From Algibacter pectinivorans (GTDB taxonomy: Bacteria; Bacteroidota; Bacteroidia; Flavobacteriales; Flavobacteriaceae), in contig NZ_FOMI01000005.1 in the NCBI RefSeq assembly GCF_900112595.1, forward strand, positions 62,001 to 126,000: a stretch of DNA of 64,000 nucleotides, in the 5' to 3' direction. This document shows, piece by piece, positions 17,861 through 28,137 of the stretch. A model generated the notes under the pieces. That model was given only the letters and a program-made list of their open reading frames with translations. It had not been told where the DNA came from and ran no database searches. Each line of letters begins with the position of its first letter. The stretch's first letter is position 1. Both the position numbers and the translations under genes were made by a program.

Positions 17861-18820
17861 CTACTTAAGCTTAGCTAACTCCACCACTACATTATTAAAG
17901 TAATAATATTGGTTTTGAAACCAATACGTATTGGCGTATTGCTTGATATTATTAACATCATTAAGTGAAAGAATGGCGTTGGCCCTGTCGTAAGCTTTTT
18001 TAGCATTTACTAAATCATTATTTTTTAGATATGCCATGGCTAAACCTAAGTATGCATCAAAATCCATGGTGTCAAAAGAAATGGCTTTTGTGAAATCTGA
18101 AATGGAGTTGTTAAAAGCTCCTAAAAATAAGTTCGATGCCCCTCTATAAAAATATCCAAAAGCATTGTTTCTATTAAGTCGTAAGGATCTTGTTAAATCG
18201 CTCTGTGCTTCTTTATAATATTTAATATCCATTAAAAAAGCACCTCTATTATAATAGTTGTCGGCACTAGGATCTATAGCAATAGCCATGGAGTAATCTT
18301 CAATCGCGGCTGTGTTTTTTTCAATGGCCTTATAGGCTATGGCGCGTAGGGCATAAATATTAGGATTGTCTGGAACTTGTTTTATAATAGTAGTAAAATC
18401 TTCTATGGCTCTGTCAAATTCACCCAAATCCAATTTTACACAGGCTAAACTATATAAGGCATCAATAAAATTTTCATCTAGCATATAGGCCTTAGCATAA
18501 TCTACTCTAGCGCCTGTAAAATCTTTTAAGCTGTATTTGGAGTTACCACGATTGTAATACGTATCGGCATCCGGTTCTATAACTATAATTTTAGAGTAGT
18601 CTACAATGGCTCCACTATAATCGCCCAAATCATTTTTGGCCGCAGCTCTATAGAAGTAAGCGTCTAAGTTTTTAGGCTCTTCGTCTATAACTTGATTAAG
18701 TAGTTTTATTTTTTCATTAAGATCCGTGGTTCTTAATGCTTTTCTCAATACCTTTTTAGCTTGTCCAAAATTAAGCAACGGTATTACGACAATAATAAGG
18801 AGTATTAGTTTTTTCATCAT
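17861..18820 (-). CDS. Secreted TPR repeat protein
   Basis: A 319-residue protein with a signal peptide (KLILLIIVVIPLLNFGQA) followed by about seven tetratricopeptide repeats; units such as ADTYYNRGNSKYSLKDFTGA, ADNYYNRGAFLMDIKYYKEA and AFGYFYRGASNLFLGAFNNS show the 34-residue pattern. TPR arrays bind protein partners; no enzymatic domain is visible. The export signal places it in the periplasm or at the outer membrane. Partner unknown. Confidence 0.8.
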   Translation of the reverse strand: MMKKLILLIIVVIPLLNFGQAKKVLRKALRTTDLNEKIKLLNQVIDEEPKNLDAYFYRAAAKNDLGDYSGAIVDYSKIIVIEPDADTYYNRGNSKYSLKDFTGARVDYAKAYMLDENFIDALYSLACVKLDLGEFDRAIEDFTTIIKQVPDNPNIYALRAIAYKAIEKNTAAIEDYSMAIAIDPSADNYYNRGAFLMDIKYYKEAQSDLTRSLRLNRNNAFGYFYRGASNLFLGAFNNSISDFTKAISFDTMDFDAYLGLAMAYLKNNDLVNAKKAYDRANAILSLNDVNNIKQYANTYWFQNQYYYFNNVVVELAKLK

Positions 18821-19329
18821 TAAATTTTAATCCACAAATAACATGCCGTTTTACTTGCTTCAAGAAATCTTAGTGAAGATAATTCAAATTTTATTCCTAA
18901 ATAAAATTATTTACAAAAAATAGACAGATTGTTGTAACTCTTATTTTAAAAATAAGTATAGCTCTTTTAATTTTGAGTTTTTATTTTCACTACTAGTTTT
19001 TATTTTTTTACGGGTATAACATTTCAAATTATTCTACCAAAAATTTACAAAGTAAAAAGGCACAACGTTAAAAATTTTTAAATATTGTTTAATGTATAAT
19101 TTAGACCATTAGACAGAAGTGTTTGTTTTTTGAAAAAGGTGGTTTTTAGATGTTTTACATTTTTAGTTGTAAATCGACGAAATGCAGATAATTAGAAGGT
19201 TTTAGCCTACAAAAAAAATATATTTTTGCATTTCATCGAAAATACTTACATAATATCGCAATTAAAATGTAAATTTGTTTAGCTGCTTTTTATAAGTTAG
19301 TTAGTCTCTCAGTATTACAATAACCTAAA
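18821..19329. other. Divergent regulatory interval before the T9SS substrate gene
   Basis: About 510 bp without a gene. It holds an AT-rich 17-nt palindrome at 18940-18956, and an inverted repeat whose 12-nt arms (19175-19186, 19227-19238; 11 of 12 paired) bracket 40 nt and touch the TATTTTTG box at 19221-19228. A second TAAATTTG lies at 19270-19277. Nothing else is recognisable. Confidence 0.5.
19221..19228 (+). promoter_or_regulatory. Candidate promoter -7 box of the T9SS substrate gene
   Basis: TATTTTTG fits TAnnTTTG and overlaps the right arm of the 19175-19238 inverted repeat by two bases. An alternative box, TAAATTTG, is at 19270-19277. Confidence 0.35.
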
Positions 19330-22300
19330 ATGTATATGATGATGAGATGCGAAAGACCAACCTATTTTCCTCAATTTACCTTATTGTTTGTTGTTTCTTT
19401 TTTAAGCTTAACTAGTAATGCTCAGGTAGCACAAGTTGAAGTTATTGGAGGTGCAATTGTAACAGAAGGATCCACTTTAACCATTACAGAAGGTAATAGT
19501 TTAGATTTTAGAATTACCAATGCAGAGTTGGCTAATTGCGATTATCTTAAAATTCAAGATGTAACGGTATCTAACACTGCAGATTTTGAGGTTTCTCCAA
19601 ATAATCCTACAGCAAATATTAAGCCCTTAGCCTGCTTAGGAGGTTATAAATTTCTTGATTTTGAAATTAACACGACTAGTTTTGTATGTGGTACTAAAAG
19701 TACGGTCGTAACCATAGAAGTTAGTAACCAACCAAACTTTACATTTACGCTTCAAATAAATGCATCTCCCGAAATATTTGTGCTAGGAGGAAGTCCTTAT
19801 GCAGATATATATCATGGTGATACAGTAACATCGGCTCTTAACGGAACTTTTTTTGGTATTGTAGATAAAGGAACTTCCGTTACTAGAACTTATGTTATAT
19901 CTAATATAGGGAGTTGTAATTTAGATGTACTTTCTCTTGCTAGCTCTAATAGCGATTTTGTTGCTTCTGCAATAACGCCTATACCAGCAAACAATATTAA
20001 CCCTTATAATTCCATTGCGTTTAATGTAACTTTTACAGCTCCTTTAGTTGGTTCTGGAACACAATCTAGTGTTATTAGTATTGGTAATACTGGAAATACG
20101 ACATTCACATTTACGGTAAAGGCTGATTTATATGACCTTAGTATTCCTGGTCCTGGAGGTATTCTTGCCGAATTTAGACTTTGGTTAAAATCCACTCGTG
20201 GTGTAACTGAAACGGCATCCAAAGTATCTGTTTGGGCAGATTTAGGAACAAAAGGTAAAGATGCTACACAGCCAATAGCAGATAAGCAGCCCACTTATTT
20301 AGATACAGAGGCCGATAATATTAATTATAACCCGGTAATAAAGTTTGAAAATGATGGTGCTTTGTTAGAGCAGTATTTGCATAATTCTAGCGATGGGTTT
20401 TACAGTCAAGATATTTTTATCGTTATGGTGCCTGATACGCCTATAACAGCAGTCTCCTCAAGATGTACTATTTTTTCTGGTACCGTTGCAGGTTTGCCAG
20501 GAGATATAACGGGTGTTGGTTTTGGTGATTATTCCAATGAATTTGATAACGAAGTGTTATCTTATAATCAAGGTATTCCTCTAGCCTTACCTTTAGGTCT
20601 TTATAATGGTGTTGCAGATGAGGCTACAGTAACGTATGATAAACCCGGAATAATTAACGTTCGTAATAATTTAACAGCTTCAGCTCAAGAGCTTTTGTAT
20701 AACTCCAATATTGTATCTACAAGTTCAGTTAATAATATTCCTTTTTTAAATATTGGAATTACCGAACTTGTTGCCCCTTTTACGGTTTATGGTTCCGAAT
20801 ATTGGATAGGTAGAAATATGGGGTCTCAAGGGAGTTTAAATGGACGAGTTGCCGAAATATTTACATTTGCCGAACGCGTTAATGATGCCGATAGACAAAA
20901 AATAGAATCTTATTTAGGTATAAAGTATGGTATTACTCTTGGCTCTAGTATGGAAGCAGAAAAAGATTATATAAATTCGTTTGGTAGCAAAACTTGGGAT
21001 ATTACAGCTAATTCTGGCTTTAATTATAATGTTGCAGGAATAGGTAAGGATTCTATATCAGATTTAAATCAAAAACAATCGAAATCTTTAAACCTAGACA
21101 ACGAAGTAAGCATTAGTTTAGGAAACATTTTTGCTACAAACAACTTAAATAGTAATGAGTTTAAAAAGGATGGCGATTTTTTAGTTTGGGGAAATAATAA
21201 TGCGCCATATACAGGTGCAAGTACTAATACCGTAACAGTAGCTACGGGTTTAACTACAGCAATAACAAGAATAGATAGAACCTGGAAAATAGTGGAATCT
21301 AACGAGCATGTTGATGGTGATGTGGAAACTGTTTATGTTTCAATACCAATGGCAGCCTTTAGTGGGTTTTCTAAAACTGATAACGAGGAATATGCTTTAA
21401 TAGTAGCCGATAATGCAACTTTTGCCGATGGAGATATTATTGATGTTATTCCATTAAGACCATCAGATTCTGGTATAGACCTTAATACGTGGTATAATTT
21501 TGATGGAACTAAATATTTTACATTTGGTAAAGTTTCAAAATTAGAAGGAAAACAGGCCGTTAATATTGAAGCTGGCGATTATTTAGTTGGCGAGTCCGAT
21601 ATTAACTTAAATGTAGATGATTTTACAATTTCGGCATGGATTAAATGTGCAGCAAACGCTAGTAATAGAACTTTAATGGCTAAAGGCGAAAAACTTCAAA
21701 TGCGTTTAAATAGTGCCGGAAAAATAGAAGTGTGTATGGATAATAATGCGTCACCTAAATATACATCTAATATGGTGGTTGATGATGGGAAGTGGCATCA
21801 AATTACTTATGTTTATGATAGCGGAACTATATTTATGTATATAGATGGAATTCTAGATAAATCGGTGCAAAATGTTATGCATCCAACACCTAATTTTAAT
21901 AATTATTGCATTGGGGCATTATACATAGATAAGGATACTGTTATTAATCCCTTTTTAGGAAATATTGAAGAAGTTTATATATGGGATGTTGCATTATCTT
22001 ATAGTCAGGTGCGCTTTTTAATGAATCAAGAAGTTGAGCGATTTAATGTTAGCGGAACGGACTGTGTTAATGGGAAAATTATTCCTCAAGCTTCAACCTG
22101 TAATGAAACGGCTTCGATTCCTTGGAGCAGGATAAGAGTATATTATGATTTTAACTCAATATATGGTTCTACTATTGAGGGGCTTACAGACCAGCGTTAT
22201 TTTTTAAGATTAAAATACCTAAGCAAGGATAAAACTTTAATAGATGACCAAACGGCCCCACTGCCTTATGTTACTACTGCCGATGGAACATGGGATACTG

Positions 22301-24234
22301 CTGGGTGTTGGGCAAATAATGCTAATGTGGCCATTCCAAACTCTATTGGTTTAGATGGTGTTACCACTATAGATTGGAATATTGTTGAGAGCGCTCACAA
22401 TATTTCTTCGGGAGATAGGGATGTTACACTTTTAGGGTTAGTACAAACCAATGGTATGATTACCATTGCAGACCCTAATGAGTTTCCAGATGAAACAAAT
22501 TCTGGACAAAGTTTAACCATTTCTCATTATTTAGAATTGGATGGTGTAATTGATTTAATAGGGGAGTCTCAATTAATTCAGAAAGAAGGAAGTGTTGTTG
22601 ATGCCGATAGCGGTGGTTATATTGAAAGAGATCAACAAGGTACAGCAAATGGTTATAATTATAATTATTGGTCATCATCAGTAGGCCCAATAACTGGTAA
22701 TTCTGCAACCCGCGGTACAGGACTAACAGCTATTAATGGTAATTACGCTATATCTAATGTTTTAAATGACGGTTCTATTTCAGCATTTTATCAGAGCTTG
22801 CTTTACAGTAGTTCCCCAGATGGAAGTGGAACACCACCTCCGCCAGGGTTAGCGAAAACGATAAGTACCTATTGGTTGTATAAGTTTTATGGAACTACAG
22901 ATTCATATAATTCATGGGCAAAAATTAGTGAAACAACCCCTTTAATCGCAGGCGAAGGCTTTACCATGAAAGGAACGTCTGGAAGTGTCCCTGTTACAAC
23001 ATTGCAAAACTATGTGTTTACAGGATTGCCAAACAACGGAGATATTACCTTACCATTAGATAATTCGTCCGAAGAAGTAGACCGATTAATAGGCAACCCG
23101 TATCCATCAGCTATAGATGCCAAGGCGTTTATTTTAGATAATTTAAGCATTGCCGATGGAGGCACTAACCCTAATGGAACTGTTATAAACGGAGCGCTAT
23201 ACTTCTGGGATCATTTTGGAGAAGAAAACTCGCACAACTTAGCACAATATGTTGGTGGTTACGCAACCAGAAATTTAATTGGTGGCGCCCCAGCAATAGC
23301 TAACGATAGTAGAATTAATGCCACTGGAGGTGTAGGTACAAAAGTACCAGGAGAATACATTCCTGTAAATCAAGGTTTTTTTGTAAGTACCTTGTTAGAT
23401 GGTTTTGATAACGATAACGGAGCCACATTAACCACAGTAGATGGCGGAGACATTGTATTTAAGAATAGTCAGCGTGTTTTTGCTAAAGAAGACGCATCAT
23501 CATCATTGTTTTTTAAATCGGAAAATACTAAAAATAACAAGGTGCATATCCATAAAGACAATACACCTCGTATAAAACTCAGGTATAACTCACCAATGGG
23601 ATATAACCGGCAAATTATTTTAGGGGCTAATACTAATGCCTCTAAAAACTTCGATATTGGTTACGATGCTTTTATGGTCGATGTTTGTATAGAAGATATG
23701 TATTGGGTGTTACAAAACAAGAAGCTCGTTATACAAGGAGTCGATAAATTTGATGCTACGCAAGAGTTTGATTTAGGATTGAAAGTTAAACAAGCAGGTG
23801 TGGTAAAAATTGAATTAGAAGCTTTAGAGAATCTAGCTAAAAATACTCCAATCTATCTTAAAGATTTAACAACCAACGAAGCCTTTTCTATTAATAATAA
23901 TGCTTTCGAGCTTTATTTAGAGGCAGGAGAATATACAGAACGCTTTAAACTAGTGTTTAATAATGCACTTTTAAGTGTAGAAAATAGTATTGAACAACCA
24001 GATGATATTTTAGTGTATTATGCCAACGAAACTAAGCAGCTAAATATTATAAATAAGCACAATTACCTTATTAAAGACCTTGCGGTTTATAATTTATTAG
24101 GGCAAGAGATTAAAACATTAAATATAAACACAACCGAAGATGAATCTATTAACTTACCATTAAGTACAGGTATGTATATTATAGATATTAATTCGGAAGT
24201 AGGGAGTATTAGCAAAAAGATAATAGCAGATTAA
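19330..24234 (+). CDS. Large secreted T9SS-sorted LamG-like multidomain protein
   Basis: A 1634-residue extracellular protein. Signal peptide at about residues 13-32 (ending SNAQ). Two choice-of-anchor-D-like Ig modules follow (IGSCNLDVLSL), then a region like DUF8202 (WADLGTKGKDATQP ... IESYLGIKYGITLG) near residues 270-600. A concanavalin/LamG-like domain spans about 740-900 (DFTISAWIKCA, DDGKWHQITYVYD, FLGNIEEVYIWD). A long C-terminal region carries GNPYPSAIDAKAF. The final about 80 residues are a type A T9SS sorting domain (NLLGQEIKTL, LPLSTGMYIIDI, SISKKIIAD). It should be carried across the outer membrane by the PorT-containing machinery and anchored or released. Ligand unknown; LamG folds often bind glycans. 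Confidence 0.85.
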   Translation: MYMMMRCERPTYFPQFTLLFVVSFLSLTSNAQVAQVEVIGGAIVTEGSTLTITEGNSLDFRITNAELANCDYLKIQDVTVSNTADFEVSPNNPTANIKPLACLGGYKFLDFEINTTSFVCGTKSTVVTIEVSNQPNFTFTLQINASPEIFVLGGSPYADIYHGDTVTSALNGTFFGIVDKGTSVTRTYVISNIGSCNLDVLSLASSNSDFVASAITPIPANNINPYNSIAFNVTFTAPLVGSGTQSSVISIGNTGNTTFTFTVKADLYDLSIPGPGGILAEFRLWLKSTRGVTETASKVSVWADLGTKGKDATQPIADKQPTYLDTEADNINYNPVIKFENDGALLEQYLHNSSDGFYSQDIFIVMVPDTPITAVSSRCTIFSGTVAGLPGDITGVGFGDYSNEFDNEVLSYNQGIPLALPLGLYNGVADEATVTYDKPGIINVRNNLTASAQELLYNSNIVSTSSVNNIPFLNIGITELVAPFTVYGSEYWIGRNMGSQGSLNGRVAEIFTFAERVNDADRQKIESYLGIKYGITLGSSMEAEKDYINSFGSKTWDITANSGFNYNVAGIGKDSISDLNQKQSKSLNLDNEVSISLGNIFATNNLNSNEFKKDGDFLVWGNNNAPYTGASTNTVTVATGLTTAITRIDRTWKIVESNEHVDGDVETVYVSIPMAAFSGFSKTDNEEYALIVADNATFADGDIIDVIPLRPSDSGIDLNTWYNFDGTKYFTFGKVSKLEGKQAVNIEAGDYLVGESDINLNVDDFTISAWIKCAANASNRTLMAKGEKLQMRLNSAGKIEVCMDNNASPKYTSNMVVDDGKWHQITYVYDSGTIFMYIDGILDKSVQNVMHPTPNFNNYCIGALYIDKDTVINPFLGNIEEVYIWDVALSYSQVRFLMNQEVERFNVSGTDCVNGKIIPQASTCNETASIPWSRIRVYYDFNSIYGSTIEGLTDQRYFLRLKYLSKDKTLIDDQTAPLPYVTTADGTWDTAGCWANNANVAIPNSIGLDGVTTIDWNIVESAHNISSGDRDVTLLGLVQTNGMITIADPNEFPDETNSGQSLTISHYLELDGVIDLIGESQLIQKEGSVVDADSGGYIERDQQGTANGYNYNYWSSSVGPITGNSATRGTGLTAINGNYAISNVLNDGSISAFYQSLLYSSSPDGSGTPPPPGLAKTISTYWLYKFYGTTDSYNSWAKISETTPLIAGEGFTMKGTSGSVPVTTLQNYVFTGLPNNGDITLPLDNSSEEVDRLIGNPYPSAIDAKAFILDNLSIADGGTNPNGTVINGALYFWDHFGEENSHNLAQYVGGYATRNLIGGAPAIANDSRINATGGVGTKVPGEYIPVNQGFFVSTLLDGFDNDNGATLTTVDGGDIVFKNSQRVFAKEDASSSLFFKSENTKNNKVHIHKDNTPRIKLRYNSPMGYNRQIILGANTNASKNFDIGYDAFMVDVCIEDMYWVLQNKKLVIQGVDKFDATQEFDLGLKVKQAGVVKIELEALENLAKNTPIYLKDLTTNEAFSINNNAFELYLEAGEYTERFKLVFNNALLSVENSIEQPDDILVYYANETKQLNIINKHNYLIKDLAVYNLLGQEIKTLNINTTEDESINLPLSTGMYIIDINSEVGSISKKIIAD

Positions 24235-24268
24235 TAGCAATGTTTGATTTTTGAAGAGAAGCGTTACT

Positions 24269-24295
24269 TATATCCCGAATATAATTTGGGATATA
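24269..24295. repeat. Inverted repeat after the T9SS substrate gene
   Basis: TATATCCC and GGGATATA form an 8-bp perfect stem around 11 nt, 35 nt after the stop codon. It has no T run, so it may be a processing or weak termination structure. The remainder of 24235-24530 holds only a doubtful 67-codon frame. Confidence 0.35.
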
Positions 24296-24530
24296 GGTTG
24301 GGCTTAAGCTTTTACCAGGTGCAGTTTAGGTTTAAGGAAGTCTTTAAAATTTATAAACCACATAGCTGGCAGTTTTATTTAGTAAAAAAAATGGTTTTTT
24401 GTGTGTTAAATGGTATAGAAAGTATTAAAGTTAGTAATAATAACTAAAAAAAATCTGTAAGCATAGATTATGCATAGGCTCGAGTTGGCTATTTATTATG
24501 TGCAGTGTTAGGCTTTTGTTGTTGCTTGGT

Positions 24531-25598
24531 TTAAAGTTTATTTAAGTGTGCTGTTCTTTCATTTTTCATAATAATTAAAGAGGTAACTTTATTCAAACTA
24601 TCTCTTACAAACGCTCCTTTAAGGTAAATATCGGTCTGACCAAATATCTTATCTACTGTTTCAAAATAGAAATAATCCATATCTTCAAAATCTTCATCCA
24701 TAACGCCTACTATATCATTGTTTTGTATCTCAATTTTATAGTTTAAATCTGGAATGGGGCCATCGTAACCTTCAAGTTTAACAACCTTATAAGTACCAAC
24801 ATAGTCATTTAGTTGTGCTGTGGTTAGGTTAACTAAATTATGCGGTATAAAATCGGGAAGCGGTTCATTACTTTCAATAAGAGTGTTTATTTGTTTGTAT
24901 GCATTAATTGCGTTTTCTCTAAATAGTGTAACATGATATGCCAAATTTATCCAGCCGGCATTTTGGTATAGATATACATCATTTTTATAATAAGGGTCAT
25001 TCAGGAAAAAATTAATCATGTCATCTTCTAGTTGAGCCCAATCTAATCTGTAATACCAATCTTTACTTTTGGCTAACTCGTCCCTCACTCTATCGGTAAT
25101 AAAGTCCATTCGACTATCGAACTTGTCTATTTCGTATTTGTTATAAATATAGATCTCGTTTAATGGCTCAATAACTGCTTTTAGTTTTTTGGGAACATTA
25201 TCAACGTTCTCTATGAGGTTAGTATATCCATTAGTGTGAATTTTTATATGAAAAGCATTCATAATAGCATATCTTAAAGCATATTGATAATCATTTTTAT
25301 AATCATTATAGGTTAGTTTATCTGTCTGTATTAATTTGATGATTGAATCCTTTGTTTTGTAATAGGCAATTAGTTCGTCCGATTTTTGAATGTCTAGTCC
25401 TAAATCATGTTGTACTTCTTTTAAAATAGAAACAATTTTATTTTCGGTTTTTCGCTGTTCGTTTTTATTATTTATTTGAAGCGCGATAAGAATACCAATA
25501 ATAACAAGTACAATCTCGCCTATAGCATACAACATGTATTTGCTAAATTTGTTTTCGGATAGCAGGTTTTTTCGAATTTTTCTAAAGAATTTTATCAT
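24531..25598 (-). CDS. DUF6090 family membrane protein
   Basis: A 355-residue protein opening with MIKFFRKIRKNLLSENKFSK then one transmembrane helix (MLYAIGEIVLVIIGILIALQIN), the signature of DUF6090 proteins of Bacteroidota. The rest is a soluble helical region (EVQHDLGLDIQKSDELIAYYKTK) and a C-terminal beta-rich part. No catalytic motif is visible and the function is unknown. It has no operon partner. Confidence 0.75.
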   Translation of the reverse strand: MIKFFRKIRKNLLSENKFSKYMLYAIGEIVLVIIGILIALQINNKNEQRKTENKIVSILKEVQHDLGLDIQKSDELIAYYKTKDSIIKLIQTDKLTYNDYKNDYQYALRYAIMNAFHIKIHTNGYTNLIENVDNVPKKLKAVIEPLNEIYIYNKYEIDKFDSRMDFITDRVRDELAKSKDWYYRLDWAQLEDDMINFFLNDPYYKNDVYLYQNAGWINLAYHVTLFRENAINAYKQINTLIESNEPLPDFIPHNLVNLTTAQLNDYVGTYKVVKLEGYDGPIPDLNYKIEIQNNDIVGVMDEDFEDMDYFYFETVDKIFGQTDIYLKGAFVRDSLNKVTSLIIMKNERTAHLNKL

Positions 25599-25766
25599 GA
25601 GCCTTACAGTTGGTTACAACGAAATATTACGTTATGGTGTTAAAATAGTTGCGGGTTTGCACGAGAGGGTTTTTCGAAGAAAAAATTATACGTAGCAAAC
25701 ACACAACGAATTTTGATTAAGCACTAAGCCGCAATAATTTTAATAGATTGTTGTATGCAGGCTTTA

Positions 25767-26138
25767 TTATAGCTGATCCACTAATTTTCTGGCGATAACA
25801 GTATCATATATAATTTTTAGTTTATTAATCTTATTTTGATTATCGAATTCAATAATGTCAACGACATCAAATTCTACTTTTTTATCATTTTTTAAAGTCC
25901 ATTTATAGGTGAAATAAAGGGCTAAATTGTTGGAGCTATTTTCTTCAAAAATTCCTTTTAAGCTAAGTTCAGAATTTGAGGTATCACTATTTAATTCACG
26001 ATAAAATTCATCTGCTTTTTTTATTCCATATAATGGTGAATCCACCATACCGTTTTGATTGAATAATGCAACTACTTGTTCAATATTTCCATTTTCAAGA
26101 TGCATTATGTATTGCTTTGCTATATCCTGCTTTGTCAT
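25767..26138 (-). CDS. NTF2-like (SnoaL-type) protein
   Basis: A 123-residue small alpha+beta barrel protein: helices with DIAKQYIMHLENGNIEQVVALF, then DSPLYGIKKADEFYRELN and antiparallel strands ending VVDIIEFDNQNKINKLKIIYD, the cone-shaped NTF2/SnoaL fold. Such proteins bind small ligands or isomerise them. I start at the ATG at 26138 (MTKQDIAKQY), because the 18-residue upstream extension resembles no part of the fold. No neighbour points to a role. Confidence 0.65.
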   Translation of the reverse strand: MTKQDIAKQYIMHLENGNIEQVVALFNQNGMVDSPLYGIKKADEFYRELNSDTSNSELSLKGIFEENSSNNLALYFTYKWTLKNDKKVEFDVVDIIEFDNQNKINKLKIIYDTVIARKLVDQL

Positions 26139-26297
26139 AATTTTATTAAGTTTAAATTTTAGAGTTTGTTTCTCAGGTTGTGTACAAAACATTATAATAT
26201 TACATTTCTGTTTAATTTTCCAAAAACAACTTAGAATACAGCAACTTAATAGTTGTAGTTGTCCTGTAAATATAATTTATTTTTTTGTAAGAAAAAC

Positions 26298-26325
26298 AAA
26301 ACCCCAAGCCAAAGCTTAGAGTTTT
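26298..26325 (-). terminator. pruA terminator
   Basis: On the minus strand AAAACTCTAAGC, loop TTTG, GCTTGGGGTTTT form a 12-bp stem with two G-U pairs, followed by GTTTTTC. It lies about 30 nt after the pruA stop. Confidence 0.75.
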
Positions 26326-26355
26326 AATATTTGTAAATGCCTTGTTTTAATACTT

Positions 26356-27984
26356 TTATTCTCCTAAAAAAGGATATCTGTAATCTGTTGGTGTAACAAA
26401 AGTTTCTTTTATCATTCTAGGCGATACCCAACGCAATAAGTTTTGTGCACTTCCTGCTTTATCGTTGGTTCCAGATGCTCTGGCTCCGCCAAACGGTTGC
26501 TGTCCTACAACGGCACCTGTTGGTTTATCGTTAATATAAAAGTTTCCGGCGGCATTTTGTAAAGCCTCGGTAGCCTGTGTTATGGCGTATCTATCTTTCG
26601 AAATAATAGCACCTGTTAAGGCGTATTCGCTAGTTTCGTCAATAAGTTTTAAGGTTTCGGCGTAAGCGTCATCTTCATAAACATAAATGGTAATTACAGG
26701 TCCAAAAAGTTCGGTACACATAGTTGTGTATTTTGGGTCTTTGGCTAGAATAACAGTAGGTTCAATAAAGTATCCTTTACTTTTATCATAATTACCACCA
26801 GCAATAATTTCGGCATCTGCATCGGCTTTAGCATCATCAATATATTTTGCGAGCTTATCAAAAGAGCCCTCATGAATTACAGCAGTAATAAAATTGCTCA
26901 TATCCTCCGGCGATCCCATTTTTAAAGATTTTAAATCTTCAAGAACGAAATCTTTAACTGCACTCCATAAACTTTTTGGTATATAAGCTCTTGAAGCAGC
27001 ACTACATTTTTGACCTTGAAACTCGAAGGCGCCACGTACAATTGCTGTAGCCACTTGTTTTGCATTGGCCGATTTATGGGCAACAATAAAATCTTTCCCA
27101 CCAGTTTCACCAACAATACGTGGGTAGGTTTTATAGTTGTGTATGTTGTTTCCTATTTGTTTCCAAAGCTCTTTAAATATATATGTAGAACCCGTAAAGT
27201 GTAAACCTGAAAAATCTGGACTCGCCATAACCGTATTGGTAATCATTACAGGGTCTCCAAAAACAACGTTTATTACTCCAGGAGGTACACCGGCTTCTTC
27301 AAAAACATCCATAATAACTTTAGCAGAATATACTTGGCTATCACTAGGTTTCCAAACTACAACATTACCCATTAATGCCATACATGCAGGTAAGTTACCA
27401 GCAATAGCCGTAAAGTTAAATGGAGTAACAGCATAGGTGAAACCTTCTAACGGGCGGTATTCAATTTTGTTCCAAGCATCGCTTGTGCTTTCTGGTTGTT
27501 CCATGTAAATGTCCGTCATAAACTGAACATTAAAACGCAAGAAATCTATAAACTCACAGGCCGCATCGATTTCAGCTTGATGTATGGTTTTAGATTGTGC
27601 AATCATAGTTGCGGCGTTTATTTTAGCACGGTATGGTCCTGCAATTAATTCGGCAGCTTTTAAAAAGATACCTGCACGTTGTTCCCAAGGCATTAGTGCC
27701 CACGATTTTCTAGCCTCTAAAGCTGTAGAAATGGCATCGTCAATATGCTTTTGTTCTGCTATGTGGTACGTACCTACAATATGCTTGTGGTCGTGTGGTG
27801 GCGACATGGTTCTGGTGTTTCCAGACTCCACATGTTTACCGTTAATATATAGAGGCACATCAACTTTACTATTAAACATTGCCTTGTAAGTCTTTAGAAC
27901 TGCATCACGCTCTTGCGATCCAGGAGCATAAGATTTTACCGGTTCGTTAACCGCTACTGGCACCTTAAAAAAGCCTTTTCCCAT
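26356..27984 (-). CDS. pruA: 1-pyrroline-5-carboxylate dehydrogenase
   Basis: A 542-residue aldehyde dehydrogenase oxidising glutamate semialdehyde/P5C to glutamate in proline (and arginine/ornithine) catabolism. The catalytic cysteine is in FQGQKCSAASRAY and the general base in VGETGGKDFIVAHKS; PLEGFTYAVTPFNFTAI and the C-terminal QPFGGARASGTNDKAG match the P5CDH type used in Bacteroidota and eukaryotic mitochondria. It is a standalone enzyme, not fused to proline dehydrogenase as in PutA. A TAnnTTTG box lies 43 nt upstream. Confidence 0.95.
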   Translation of the reverse strand: MGKGFFKVPVAVNEPVKSYAPGSQERDAVLKTYKAMFNSKVDVPLYINGKHVESGNTRTMSPPHDHKHIVGTYHIAEQKHIDDAISTALEARKSWALMPWEQRAGIFLKAAELIAGPYRAKINAATMIAQSKTIHQAEIDAACEFIDFLRFNVQFMTDIYMEQPESTSDAWNKIEYRPLEGFTYAVTPFNFTAIAGNLPACMALMGNVVVWKPSDSQVYSAKVIMDVFEEAGVPPGVINVVFGDPVMITNTVMASPDFSGLHFTGSTYIFKELWKQIGNNIHNYKTYPRIVGETGGKDFIVAHKSANAKQVATAIVRGAFEFQGQKCSAASRAYIPKSLWSAVKDFVLEDLKSLKMGSPEDMSNFITAVIHEGSFDKLAKYIDDAKADADAEIIAGGNYDKSKGYFIEPTVILAKDPKYTTMCTELFGPVITIYVYEDDAYAETLKLIDETSEYALTGAIISKDRYAITQATEALQNAAGNFYINDKPTGAVVGQQPFGGARASGTNDKAGSAQNLLRWVSPRMIKETFVTPTDYRYPFLGE

Positions 27985-28026
27985 GATATTTGATTTTTTG
28001 TTGTTGAATTTTCAGTAAATCTAAAG

Positions 28027-28034
28027 CAAACTTA
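28027..28034 (-). promoter_or_regulatory. pruA promoter -7 box
   Basis: TAAGTTTG fits TAnnTTTG, predicting a leader of about 40 nt. Confidence 0.45.
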
Positions 28035-28137
28035 AGAATAATTAAAAGATTTATTTAAAGTTAACCTTCTTAAAAGCAAGTTAAATTTTATTTATATTTT
28101 GTAATTTGCAAATGTATTTTAAGACTACTCTTTATCT

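Noticed and set aside
17853-17873. A 7-bp hairpin (TAAGCTT/AAGCTTA) between rsmG and the TPR gene as a terminator
   Set aside because: It overlaps the TPR stop codon, is AT-rich and is weak; kept only as a note in the rsmG entry.
24244-24447. A 67-codon plus-strand frame after the T9SS substrate gene
   Set aside because: No signal peptide, no recognisable motif, and its start overlaps an 8-bp hairpin; composition looks like translated non-coding DNA.
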